Source of the DNA: an uncultured Clostridia bacterium
GTDB lineage: Bacteria > Bacillota > Clostridia > Oscillospirales > Oscillospiraceae
DNA: 41,229 nt
Assembly (NCBI GenBank): GCA_947367115.1
Contig: CANBCW010000011.1
Span: forward strand, 1 to 41,229
Direction of reading: 5' to 3'
Shown here: piece after piece, positions 23,901 to 31,025 of the stretch
Position numbering within the stretch: the first letter of the stretch is position 1
Layout of the letters: each line of letters begins with the position of its first letter
Made by a program: the position numbers and the translations under genes
Notes under the pieces: generated by a model
Database searches by the model: none
What the model was told of the DNA's origin: nothing
What the model saw: only the letters and a program-made list of their open reading frames with translations

Positions 23901-24039
23901 TAGAAATAACCTTCAGTGCCGCGCTTTCGATATTACCAAATGTATTTCTCTGAATCTCGTATACCGAGCCAAAGCTGCCGTTGCCGATCACGCGGACAAC
24001 CTCCCAGCCCGGCCAGGTAACCTGTTTATTATCCGGCAT
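20944..24039 (-). CDS. PASTA Ser/Thr protein kinase with InlB-type repeats
   Basis: A 1031-residue single-pass membrane kinase. The kinase domain (about 10-300) is complete: GNGSFGSVYEI, Lys43 in ALKVIS, HRDIKPQN (157-164), DFG (177-179) and a Thr-rich activation loop. A juxtamembrane segment (about 328-372) has four T-x-x-I motifs. The membrane helix is at about 394-415. Outside are three PASTA domains (about 457-662), two InlB B-repeat/Flg_new units (LDANGGSVSS...GYTFNGWFT...LYAQW; about 665-805), and a Tyr/Trp/Ser-rich tail of 220 residues of unknown fold. PASTA domains bind muropeptides in known PknB/PrkC kinases. It starts behind GGAGG, 27 nt after its paralogue, and is the last gene of the locus. 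Confidence 0.93.
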   Translation of the reverse strand: MPDNKQVTWPGWEVVRVIGNGSFGSVYEIQRNTFGNIESAALKVISIPQSKSDIEELYNDGYDDASITARFNSYLEDIVKEYSLMVEMKGHTNVVYCDDFRYVQHDDGIGWDIYIKMELLTALTKVLGKEISEEQTIKLGIDICNALVLCKSRNIVHRDIKPQNIFVSKDGNYKLGDFGIAKTAERTTSGTKVGTYKYMAPEVYNNQPYGAGADIYSLGLVLYWMLNERRTPFLPLPPQVPTTSLEDEARRRRFSGEPLPEPVHGSAELKRIVLKACAYDPKERYASAADMLADLRALQKGVVTPVSPIAAEAVAGVAAAGTVAAAEEPTEKIKAEDAEGTVNIFASRAAKQQVEDEPTEYIREDKTEYIPRQTAAQPQPPEENKPKKKSVGKWIAIAAGIVAVIVLILLLLHSCGGNPTPQDETTEPVGTTEAAGTTDGTNPNDITEPGQTVPEKAVMIKVVGMYENDAVSLLERQSFVVEVNEDYSDSVAAGLVIAQNPEPETELDAGSSVTITVSLGKKVIIHSVPDVTGKTESEARSILDKLNFVVEAHYSKDDTVPEGSVITQNVTAGTELAEGSTIQIGVSSGKPTVQVTNVVGKSKADAEAVLKQQGFSVKITEEYSLTVAAGKVISQSPQAGSSQIMGSTITLCVSKGKQAVQVTLDANGGSVSSSSLTVYNGAAYGTLPTPTRTGYTFNGWFTAKSGGTAVTASTVVSNASAHTLYAQWTANKYTVTFNANGGSASATNKTVTYGSPYGALPTATRDYYNFTGWYTASSGGTKVSAASSVSTTSAQTLYAHWELKPLSNWVLASSAPSDAQIVNKKWTYTKTETQESTSSSISGWTQTGSYWNQTGTGSVNYASFPSGFDTSHWIYTSFAKSAYTASDNGSTKRVVSNKWAGYVYWHWMYSCSNANGTSQRAIYNKYGYGPDNSFLYKYFGAFTSTNGNYSSDKYYCNSLSITNYIIPERTAYADCQGSTRWFRFDYYTSTYTDYQKIYQYQKVTTGLESTTEVTASSTISDVKAYVQYREK

Positions 24040-24066
24040 ATTTTCGCCTCCTGATATTCTTATTGC

Positions 24067-26892
24067 TTAGAAAATAACGATCCAACCAGTTTTTCCGCCA
24101 TATGTCACCTTGCCCCACAGCCAATAGGTACCGTCTGTGGAAGCAGAGGTATCCCACCAAACTTCCGTGATCGTAACAGTCTTGTTCTTCGGGATCGACA
24201 GCAGAGAGCTGTAAGATGTTCCATGCCCCGCCCGCAGGTAATTGGATGCGGTGGTCGTTTTCGTAAGCGAGAGCGTATAGGTGTAATCCGCGTAATACTT
24301 GGTGCCATTGTAAGTGATATACGCTCTTGCTACCACCTTGCCCGGCTGCGTGATTCGCAGTTGACTGGAGGTAACCGTCGCCGTACCACTGACGATCTCC
24401 CATGTAACGCTTGAACCGGTATTCGCTGTCGCCGTAGGCAGCGACACCTTCCAGTAAGGCTTTGTTGTACCGGAGTAATGATAATCCTCAGTATACACAT
24501 CCCGCGTCTCAGAACCGCTGTACGAGCTCAGAGTGACCGCAGGCTTTGTTACTGTCACCGTAAAACTCTCCGTCACGGATGTACTGCCTGCTGTTACCGT
24601 CATGGTGATCGTAGCACTGCCTGCAGCAATCGCGGTGACGGTATAGCTGCTACCGCTGGCTGCCACAGTCGCCACCGCAGTGTTGCTGGACTTCCATGTT
24701 ACCGTAGCGGAGCTCGGCGTAAACGAGGGTCTTGTCTGTGTTTTTGTATCGCCAACAAACATGGACATGTCTGAGATGACACCAACGGAAGGCTTGGATA
24801 CCGTAATGGTACAGGTGGCTGTTTTGCTTCCTGACGCGGTGGTCACTGTAATCACAGCCGTACCGGGGGCAACTGCCGTTACAAGGCCGTTGGCGGACAC
24901 CGTTGCAACAGACGTATTGCCGGATTTCCATGTAACGGTTTTATCTGTCGCGTTGCTGGGAGCAATCGTCGCGGAGAGCTGAGTAGTCTCACCGATCTGA
25001 AGCGTTGCGCTGTTCTTATTCAACGTCACGCCGGTCGGCAGAATAATCTCTACACCCTTGCTAACCGTAATGGTAATCTCGGTGCCGGCATACTGTGCGG
25101 TACCCGCATTTGGCGACTGGCTAATGACATAGCCGCTGGCCACTGTGGAACTGTACGCCTGAATCACCTTTACCTTAAAGCCCTGTGCTTCAAGAGATGA
25201 CTGTGCCGCAGCCTGGGTCTTGCCAACAACATCATTGACCGAAATCGTGGGCTTGCCGCTGGAGATCGTCAGTATGATGGTACTTCCCTCTTCCAGCTCA
25301 GTGCCTTCCTTGATGCTTTGCTTGATTACATTGCCCTCAGCAACTGTGTCATCCTTAGAGTAGCTGGTTTGTACAATAAAGTTCAGCTTTGTCAGAACAG
25401 TTTTCGCCGTACTTTCACTCTTCCCGACCACATTGGGTACCGTATGGGTCACCGGAGCCGGCGGTTCGGTCACCGGAGGTTCCGTTACAGGCGGCTCCGT
25501 TATGGGCGGTTCGGTTACAGGCGGCTCTGTGACGGCGGGTTCTGTTACGGCAGGCTCCGTTACATCCGGTTCTGTAATCTCAGACGAAGGTTCTGTGGAC
25601 TCCTCAGAAGGATTCGAGATCTCTGTCTGACCGGGAGCGGAGGTTGTTCCACTGTCAGGAGTATGGTCACCGCCACAGGAATGAAGCAACAGCAAGATCA
25701 ATACGATCACCGCTGCCACCCCCGCAATCAGAACGATCCACTTCCAAGCCTTTTTTCTCGGCTTTTCCACAGGAGCTTCCGGAGGCGGCACTACCGCCGC
25801 CCGGGGAATGTACTCGGTTTTATCCTCCCGGGCGTACTCCGTCGGTTCATCCGCCACCGGTGCCGCCACAGGCCGGGAACTGAAAATATTGACCGTTCCC
25901 TCATCTGTATCTACCGTGATTTTTTCCGTAGGCTCCTCAGCCGCTGAAACCACAGCCGCCCGACCAGGAGCATCCACAGGAATGGCTGCCGCGCCTTTTT
26001 TCACCTTTTTCAAATCGGACAGCATTTCGGCAGCCGTTGCATAGCGATCCTTCATATCAAAGGCGCACGCCTTCAACACAATTCGCTTCAGTTCCTCGCT
26101 GCCGTGAGCCGGTGCAGGGATCTCATCTCCTCTGAAGCGGCGCAGACGCGCTTCGTCTTCCATGCTGGGCGTGGGGATCTGGGGTGGCATCGGGAGGAAC
26201 GGAGTGCGTTTCTCGTTAAGCAGCCAGTACAGAACCAAGCCAAGAGAATAAATATCTGAAGCCAAGTTGTAAGGCTGATTGTTATAGACCTCCGGAGCCA
26301 TATACTTATATGTACCCACCTTCGTGCCGCCGGTGGTACGCTCAACTGTCTTAGCAATGCCAAAGTCACCCAGCTTAAAATTACCATCATCGGACACAAA
26401 AATATTCTGAGGCTTGATATCACGGTGAATGATATTCCGCTCCTTGCACAGCACAAGGGCATTACAGATATCGATGCCAAGCTGGATGATCTGCTCCTCA
26501 GTCGCCGCAAAATGGAGATTCTTCATAAGAGGATTCAACAACTCCATCTTAATAAAGATATCCCAGCCGATTCCATCATCATGCTGGACATAGCGAACAT
26601 CGTCGCAGTAGACCACATTGGTGTGGCCTTTCATCTTCGCCATCAGGGAATATTCGTGAACAATGTCCTGCAGATACCCCTTAAAGTGCTGGGTAATACT
26701 GGGGTCATCGTAGCCCTGTACGCGAAAATCTTCAATTTCATCCGAATTATTCGGAATAGAAATCACCTTCAGAGCGGCCTTCTCCACCTCTCCGAAAACA
26801 TCACGCCGAATTTCATAAACGCCGCCAAAGCTGCCGCTGCCGATCTTCCGAACGACCTCCCAGCCCGGCCATGTTACCTTTTTCTCGTCCAT
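24067..26892 (-). CDS. PASTA Ser/Thr protein kinase with Big_2 and SH3-like domains
   Basis: A 941-residue paralogue of the kinase at 20944-24039; the kinase domains are very similar (both begin with VTWPGWEVVR). Motifs: GSGSFGGVYEI, HRDIKPQN (156-163), DFG (176-178). The juxtamembrane part repeats T-x-x-I three times. Membrane helix about 384-405, then a TEP-rich linker (432-480), two PASTA domains (about 482-613), two Big_2 domains (about 618-790), an unassigned region and a C-terminal SH3b-like domain (YLRAGHGTSYSSLLSI...GWIVIF). The ectodomain therefore has wall-binding and adhesion-type modules. The start at 26892 is chosen for AAGGGGAAG; upstream codons belong to the phosphatase gene, 10 nt away. 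Confidence 0.93.
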   Translation of the reverse strand: MDEKKVTWPGWEVVRKIGSGSFGGVYEIRRDVFGEVEKAALKVISIPNNSDEIEDFRVQGYDDPSITQHFKGYLQDIVHEYSLMAKMKGHTNVVYCDDVRYVQHDDGIGWDIFIKMELLNPLMKNLHFAATEEQIIQLGIDICNALVLCKERNIIHRDIKPQNIFVSDDGNFKLGDFGIAKTVERTTGGTKVGTYKYMAPEVYNNQPYNLASDIYSLGLVLYWLLNEKRTPFLPMPPQIPTPSMEDEARLRRFRGDEIPAPAHGSEELKRIVLKACAFDMKDRYATAAEMLSDLKKVKKGAAAIPVDAPGRAAVVSAAEEPTEKITVDTDEGTVNIFSSRPVAAPVADEPTEYAREDKTEYIPRAAVVPPPEAPVEKPRKKAWKWIVLIAGVAAVIVLILLLLHSCGGDHTPDSGTTSAPGQTEISNPSEESTEPSSEITEPDVTEPAVTEPAVTEPPVTEPPITEPPVTEPPVTEPPAPVTHTVPNVVGKSESTAKTVLTKLNFIVQTSYSKDDTVAEGNVIKQSIKEGTELEEGSTIILTISSGKPTISVNDVVGKTQAAAQSSLEAQGFKVKVIQAYSSTVASGYVISQSPNAGTAQYAGTEITITVSKGVEIILPTGVTLNKNSATLQIGETTQLSATIAPSNATDKTVTWKSGNTSVATVSANGLVTAVAPGTAVITVTTASGSKTATCTITVSKPSVGVISDMSMFVGDTKTQTRPSFTPSSATVTWKSSNTAVATVAASGSSYTVTAIAAGSATITMTVTAGSTSVTESFTVTVTKPAVTLSSYSGSETRDVYTEDYHYSGTTKPYWKVSLPTATANTGSSVTWEIVSGTATVTSSQLRITQPGKVVARAYITYNGTKYYADYTYTLSLTKTTTASNYLRAGHGTSYSSLLSIPKNKTVTITEVWWDTSASTDGTYWLWGKVTYGGKTGWIVIF
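25461..25580 (-). repeat. 15-nt tandem coding repeat (TEPPV linker)
   Basis: About eight 15-nt units encode the five-residue motif T-E-P-[PA]-[VI] in the extracellular linker of the second kinase. Such a repeat can vary in number by slippage and probably acts as an extended wall-spanning stalk. Confidence 0.75.
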
Positions 26893-26902
26893 ATTCTTCC
26901 CC

Positions 26903-27679
26903 TTATTCCGTGATTCTGCAAACAACCACCGTAATATTATCCCGACCGCCTTTATCCAGCGCCGCACGGATCAAAGCGTTAGCGCAGGCCTCGGCATCCG
27001 CTGACCGATGCATCAAATCGGATATCTCAAAATTCGACAGCATATCGGTCAAGCCGTCACTGCACAGTAAATACCAATCTCCTGTCCGAAGCTCTCCCTT
27101 TGCGATACTGGGTTCAATACGGATTTCCTCCGGATTCAAGCCCAGATGCTGCGTCAAACGAGGACGCTGATCTGTGATGCCGCGTTCCTTCAATATCTCA
27201 CGGTCTGTATGATCCTTGCTCAACTGCAAGAATTCACCGGAACGAAGCCGATAGGCTCGGCTGTCGCCCAGATTGCAGATATAAACCTGCCGCGGACTGA
27301 ACAGTGCCAGAACGGCGGTAGATCCCATTCGATCTGTACCCAGGTTTTGCGCCGCGTCAAACACTGCCTGATTCATTGCATCACAGGCATTTTCCAGGAA
27401 CTGCTTTTCCGGAATAATGTATTCTTCCAGCCTTTTGGCTTCGGTTTTCATCGTCTGTGCCGCGGTAAATGCAGCAACTTCACCATGATCTTCTCCGCCC
27501 ATACCATCAAAGATGCCGCAGCAAAAAATTTTCTCAAGCTGTTTGCGCAAAAACACTGGCCGCTTCATTCCCCGGTTCTCAACCGGAAGGCACCGGCCAT
27601 CGAAATAGAAATTATCCTCATTATTGGCACGGATCTTTCCAATGCTGCATCCGCAGGCAGCTTCAATCGTATAAGTCAT
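26903..27679 (-). CDS. PP2C-family Ser/Thr protein phosphatase
   Basis: A 258-residue PPM/PP2C phosphatase. The metal-binding motifs are intact: GKIRANNEDNF near the N-terminus, GIFDGMGGEDHGE, CNLGDSRAYRLR, LLCSDGLTDML and GGRDNITVVV at the end. It should reverse the phosphorylation made by the two kinases that follow it. The start at 27679 (MTYTIEA) is preferred; a longer version would overlap the upstream phosphatase gene. It lies 10 nt before the kinase gene. Confidence 0.93.
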   Translation of the reverse strand: MTYTIEAACGCSIGKIRANNEDNFYFDGRCLPVENRGMKRPVFLRKQLEKIFCCGIFDGMGGEDHGEVAAFTAAQTMKTEAKRLEEYIIPEKQFLENACDAMNQAVFDAAQNLGTDRMGSTAVLALFSPRQVYICNLGDSRAYRLRSGEFLQLSKDHTDREILKERGITDQRPRLTQHLGLNPEEIRIEPSIAKGELRTGDWYLLCSDGLTDMLSNFEISDLMHRSADAEACANALIRAALDKGGRDNITVVVCRITE

Positions 27680-27695
27680 GATATCCGCCCCATTC

Positions 27696-28505
27696 TTACC
27701 CACGCAGCTTACCAAGAAGCTTTTTCATCCATCTCTGTTCCGCACATACGCAGATCACAGTCGCGTTATCCTTGCCTCCGGCCGCAAGCGCCGCCTCCAG
27801 TAACCGATGCGTGATCGACTCCGAATTCTTTTCGCTGCGAAGTATTTCAATCATCTCAGGCGGCTGCACCATATCCGTAATGCCATCGCTGCAGATCAGA
27901 AAGATGTCTCCGGGGAGCAGCTTCCCCTCCGCACAGTAAGGTTCTATCGCAATTTCATCCGGGAACATCCCAATGTTCTGGGTCAATCGGAATTTCTTCC
28001 TTGGGTCTGCCGGACGGCCGGTTACCGCCTCATATGTCGCACGCTCTGTGTGCTCCTGATGGATCTGTGAAAGCATTCCATCCCGATACAGGAAGATTGG
28101 GCTATCCCCAATATTGCAGAGCGTGAATGTATTCTTGTAAAAATAAAGCATGGAAGCAGTTGTACCCATACGGCTTCCGTCGTGATTTCGCATTTCCTGA
28201 CATACCGCCAGATTGGCCTCATCGCACAACCGGAGCAGCCGTTCTGTGGGATTGGAAGCAGATCCTTCACAGATGGACTGAGCCAGCTCAGCCATCAAAA
28301 AGGATGCGCGCTCACCGGCAGAATAACCTCCCATGCCGTCAAATACGCCAAAAAGCAGAGGTGCCTTGGTGTCGCAGTGCTGTGTCAGAATATACGCGTC
28401 TTGTTTTTCCTCAGGCAAGATTGTCCCGCAAAAAAACAGGTTATCCTCATTTTTTTTGCGAACATTGCCAAGATGACTGCGGGCAGAAGCGTTTAATCGC
28501 AACAC
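27696..28505 (-). CDS. PP2C-family Ser/Thr protein phosphatase
   Basis: A 269-residue paralogue of the neighbouring phosphatase: GNVRKKNEDNLFF, GVFDGMGGYSAGERA, CNIGDSPIFLYRDG, FLICSDGITDM and GGKDNATVICV carry all the expected Asp and Gly metal-site residues. It starts with GTG behind AGGAGG. Two phosphatases for two kinases is unusual; most PrkC/PknB loci have one of each. Together with the FHA proteins upstream it completes a writer-eraser-reader set for phospho-threonine. Confidence 0.93.
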   Translation of the reverse strand: MLRLNASARSHLGNVRKKNEDNLFFCGTILPEEKQDAYILTQHCDTKAPLLFGVFDGMGGYSAGERASFLMAELAQSICEGSASNPTERLLRLCDEANLAVCQEMRNHDGSRMGTTASMLYFYKNTFTLCNIGDSPIFLYRDGMLSQIHQEHTERATYEAVTGRPADPRKKFRLTQNIGMFPDEIAIEPYCAEGKLLPGDIFLICSDGITDMVQPPEMIEILRSEKNSESITHRLLEAALAAGGKDNATVICVCAEQRWMKKLLGKLRG

Positions 28506-28534
28506 GACCCCCTCCTGTCAATTTACAATTTTCC

Positions 28535-28843
28535 TTATCCGTTCAGCCGCTTTGCCCGACTGATGGCACGGTTCCGGGCTTTTTCGTATTCCGCTGCAGC
28601 CCATCGCAGATCCTTGACCTGCTCTTCCAGATCGCGAACTAATTTCCCTGATACGGAATACCCGCTGTCCAGCTGATTCCATTCCTGCAGCATTTGCTGG
28701 TAATCCGCTCCGCTCCATTGACTGCCCAGATTGGTCAGTTCTTCCTTGATCCGCCGCATTCGCCTGCGTTGTTCTGTAATGTATCGTTCAATGGAGTCCG
28801 CTGCGCCGCGCAGCTCATCGTAATTTACATCGATTGATGCCAT
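28535..28843 (-). CDS. WXG100-like small helical protein
   Basis: A 102-residue all-helical protein with the W-S-G turn (LGSQWSGADYQQM, about residues 40-52) between two helices, the hallmark of WXG100/Esx proteins that are exported by, or dock on, the T7SS ATPase. The C-terminal half is basic (YEKARNRAISRAKRL), unusual for a secreted Esx. The start at 28843 follows GGTGAGG; another ATG at 28861 overlaps the upstream stop codon. It neighbours three similar small proteins. Confidence 0.8.
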   Translation of the reverse strand: MASIDVNYDELRGAADSIERYITEQRRRMRRIKEELTNLGSQWSGADYQQMLQEWNQLDSGYSVSGKLVRDLEEQVKDLRWAAAEYEKARNRAISRAKRLNG

Positions 28844-28857
28844 GTGTTCCTCACCTG

Positions 28858-29157
28858 TCATTTAAATTCCGCGGCAGCCGCGCTGCGCGTAGTCTCTGCC
28901 CGCTCATAGTACCCAGCAACCGTGTTGTCCAGAAACTGCGCCAGCTGCTCCACAGATTGATAACGGTCATCTTTATACCGGGATTTGATGCTCCTCAGAG
29001 AACGCACAGCCTTTTCACCGTTCTTTCCTTTCCAATTGCGGGACAGCCGGGAAATGGCACTGTCCACATTGGAAAAGGAATCATGGATCATCCGGTTTTC
29101 TCCTCTAACCTGCTCAGATGCGTGATGAACAGCAGCTGTGTTGACTTTGATTGCCAT
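28858..29157 (-). CDS. WXG100-like small helical protein
   Basis: A 99-residue helical-hairpin protein with a W-K-G turn (SRNWKGKNGEKAVRSL, about residues 40-55). The size and the centrally placed turn are those of WXG100 proteins. The C-terminus contains Y-Y-E-R-A-E, compatible with the Y-x-x-x-D/E export signal of known substrates. It overlaps the next gene's first possible ATG and probably forms a heterodimer with that product; this is inference. Confidence 0.8.
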   Translation of the reverse strand: MAIKVNTAAVHHASEQVRGENRMIHDSFSNVDSAISRLSRNWKGKNGEKAVRSLRSIKSRYKDDRYQSVEQLAQFLDNTVAGYYERAETTRSAAAAEFK

Positions 29158-29175
29158 TGTTTACACCACCTGACG

Positions 29176-29403
29176 TTAAATAAAGTGGATTCTTTGTGGA
29201 GGAACGGTGGCCTTCGTTTGCTCGATGTTTTTTGCTGTTGTTCGAAATTCCTTCGCCACATTATTCAGGCACGACGCACAGTATTCACTGCCAATGCCGC
29301 GAAAATCCGAACGGATGCCACCGGAAATGCGCTCCATGGCGCTGATGATCTCCTGCAATTCGTTGACGATCTGTTTCAGTTCTATGTTCAAATTCTGCTC
29401 CAT
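29176..29403 (-). CDS. Small helical protein of the T7SS-like locus
   Basis: A 75-residue, mostly helical protein (ELKQIVNELQEIISAMERI) with a Y-C-A-S-C pair near residue 44. It lacks a W-x-G turn. I do not recognise a family. The start at 29403 follows AAGGGG. Its size and position among WXG100-like genes suggest a partner or chaperone role similar to the small Lap-type helical proteins that accompany T7SS substrates. Confidence 0.65.
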   Translation of the reverse strand: MEQNLNIELKQIVNELQEIISAMERISGGIRSDFRGIGSEYCASCLNNVAKEFRTTAKNIEQTKATVPPQRIHFI

Positions 29404-29415
29404 CCGTGTCACCCC

Positions 29416-29670
29416 TTACAGTCGGGACGCAATACTACGCTCAACCGTTTCAAAATCAGAAGCGGTATCTTTCAAATAGACAATGCACTGACATATTTTC
29501 GTATTGCCTTTCTGTAATACATCCGCAGCCTTGACCAGCGGCGTACCGGACGCGTCGCTTAAAGAAACCAGGCGTTGCCGCAGCAAGTCTACACGCTTGG
29601 AAAGCGCGCCTAGCTGATCCGCATACTCACGCAGTGCGTCCGTATTAACCCGAACTTCATTTTTACTCAT
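29416..29670 (-). CDS. Small helical protein of the T7SS-like locus
   Basis: An 84-residue protein with two predicted helices (TDALREYADQLGALSKRVDLLRQRL cut by a G-T-P turn, then VLQKGNTKICQCIVYLKDTASDFETVERS). The N-terminal V-x-V-N-T-D-x-L pattern resembles WXG100-like and Lap-type helical proteins, but the W-x-G motif is missing. Function unknown; it probably forms part of the small-protein set 28535-29670. Confidence 0.68.
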   Translation of the reverse strand: MSKNEVRVNTDALREYADQLGALSKRVDLLRQRLVSLSDASGTPLVKAADVLQKGNTKICQCIVYLKDTASDFETVERSIASRL

Positions 29671-29691
29671 CTTATCACCAGAACTTCCTCT

Positions 29692-29717
29692 CTGCCGGAG
29701 TCCGCGGACTCCGGCAG
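29692..29717. repeat. Perfect 26-nt palindrome inside the T7SS-like operon
   Basis: CTGCCGGAGTCCG is followed immediately by its exact reverse complement. It sits in the 64-nt gap between the zinc-ribbon gene and the cluster of small helical proteins. No U-tract follows, so it is more likely an RNA-processing or stability hairpin than a terminator; a DNA-binding site is the alternative. Confidence 0.8.
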
Positions 29718-29734
29718 CGTGCTATCACAGACAA

Positions 29735-29998
29735 TCAACGATTGGTTCCGCAATGGGGGCAGAACCGCATGGAATTATCAAACTGCTTAGCGCAGTTGCG
29801 GCAAAACACAACATTACCACCTGCGGTGGGTGTCACGGCAGTCGCCACTCCGGCCGCAGGCCGCGCAGCCGCTGCCACAGGTCTGACCGGAGCACTTCCA
29901 ATCTTCTTGAGAATCACAATGGCCAACACGATCAATGCCAGCAGCAAAACAATCACAATCCCCAGTCCAACATAAATTCCTACAAACTCAGGATACAT
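29735..29998 (-). CDS. Membrane-anchored zinc-ribbon protein
   Basis: An 87-residue protein with one N-terminal transmembrane helix (VGIYVGLGIVIVLLLALIVLAIVIL), an Ala/Pro/Val-rich linker and a C-terminal zinc ribbon (F-C-R-N-C ... F-C-P-H-C-G). With lysines after the helix, the ribbon should face the cytoplasm. It may be a small membrane subunit of the secretion apparatus, by position only. The start at 29998 is chosen over an in-frame GTG six codons earlier. Confidence 0.75.
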   Translation of the reverse strand: MYPEFVGIYVGLGIVIVLLLALIVLAIVILKKIGSAPVRPVAAAARPAAGVATAVTPTAGGNVVFCRNCAKQFDNSMRFCPHCGTNR

Positions 29999-30012
29999 AA
30001 TGCAACATCCTC

Positions 30013-31008
30013 TCACTGTGTAATTTCAAATATAAAGGTTTCATTCGCCAGACGAATACGATCACCATGAACGATCTCTGTCCGCGTATTTGCAGGGATC
30101 TCCTGATCATTCACAAAAGTTCCATTCGTAGAGCCCATATCCGTGATGAAATAGTGTTCATCGCTGGATTCAATCGTGGCATGACTGCGGCTGACCGTTT
30201 TGATCTCTGGCATACTGTACTCATTATTCTGCACAGACTTTCCGATTCGGAAGTGCGGGCAGTCCAGGAACACACGTTCCCCCGTCCGCTCCCGGAACAG
30301 GCAGGAACCCCCAGTCTTTGCAGACTGAGCTACAGCAGCCTCACAATCATCGCCGTCCAGTTCCACCAGCGCACAGCCGCATTCCGTGCAAAACGCAGCC
30401 GCATGTTTGATCGAGCCACAGCCGGGACACCGCTTGGGGCGGTGAGAACGCATGATCTGCTCCTTTAGTCCATTCACGTACTGCTCCAGCTCAAAGGTCG
30501 AAAAGCTGGCTCCCCGATTCAGCAGTTCAATAAACTCACTGACGAAACTCAAATCCTCACCGGGGTCAAAGACGCAGAACTGCATCATCCCCTGAAGCAT
30601 CTGACGCAGCTCGGTACCGCAGTCAAAAAACGTCAAAGGAACGTAGATAAACGTAAGCTTTTGGGTTTGAGGCTCGACATAAACATAGGCCGGATCCAGC
30701 CATACCGCCGCTTCGTTGAACACAGCATCCTTCAGCCCCTGTAAGTTCTCCAGAATATCGATCAAAGCTGACGCAAACCGCTCCTTGTTCATCGGCACCG
30801 CCAAATGCTCAATCAGCGGAATATAGCCGCTCAGATCATATACCAGCTGGAACCCTGCTCCCTTTTTCAACACCGTCACAGGTACAAGTCCGGATACCTC
30901 ATTGCCATTGATGGCATAAAGCTCGCGTTCGCAGATCTGTTGTCCCTTTTGACTTTTGACAATCAACTGTGGGATTCCCTTGTTTACCTTAAATTTTGTA
31001 TTGCCCAT
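30013..31008 (-). CDS. FHA-domain protein with an N-terminal EssB-like/DUF6382 region and zinc ribbon
   Basis: A 331-residue soluble protein. The first 190 residues (VYDLSGYIPLIEH...ALIDILENLQGL...AAVWLDPAYVYVEPQTQKLTFIYVPL, read in parts) correspond to what I recall as DUF6382 and look like the pseudokinase-type domain of EssB/YukC. A zinc ribbon (CPGCGS...CTECGCAL) follows at about 193-215. The FHA domain (about 240-331) has FRIGKS, the SRSHATI core and MGSTNGTFVN, all phospho-Thr binding residues. It probably reads kinase phosphorylation and links it to the secretion machine. The ATG at 31008 follows AGAGG. Confidence 0.8.
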   Translation of the reverse strand: MGNTKFKVNKGIPQLIVKSQKGQQICERELYAINGNEVSGLVPVTVLKKGAGFQLVYDLSGYIPLIEHLAVPMNKERFASALIDILENLQGLKDAVFNEAAVWLDPAYVYVEPQTQKLTFIYVPLTFFDCGTELRQMLQGMMQFCVFDPGEDLSFVSEFIELLNRGASFSTFELEQYVNGLKEQIMRSHRPKRCPGCGSIKHAAAFCTECGCALVELDGDDCEAAVAQSAKTGGSCLFRERTGERVFLDCPHFRIGKSVQNNEYSMPEIKTVSRSHATIESSDEHYFITDMGSTNGTFVNDQEIPANTRTEIVHGDRIRLANETFIFEITQ

Positions 31009-31025
31009 CTGGAAACCTCTGTCTT

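Noticed and set aside
25461..25580. CRISPR-like array
   Set aside because: The 15-nt units are contiguous, lack spacers and encode TEPPV in frame.
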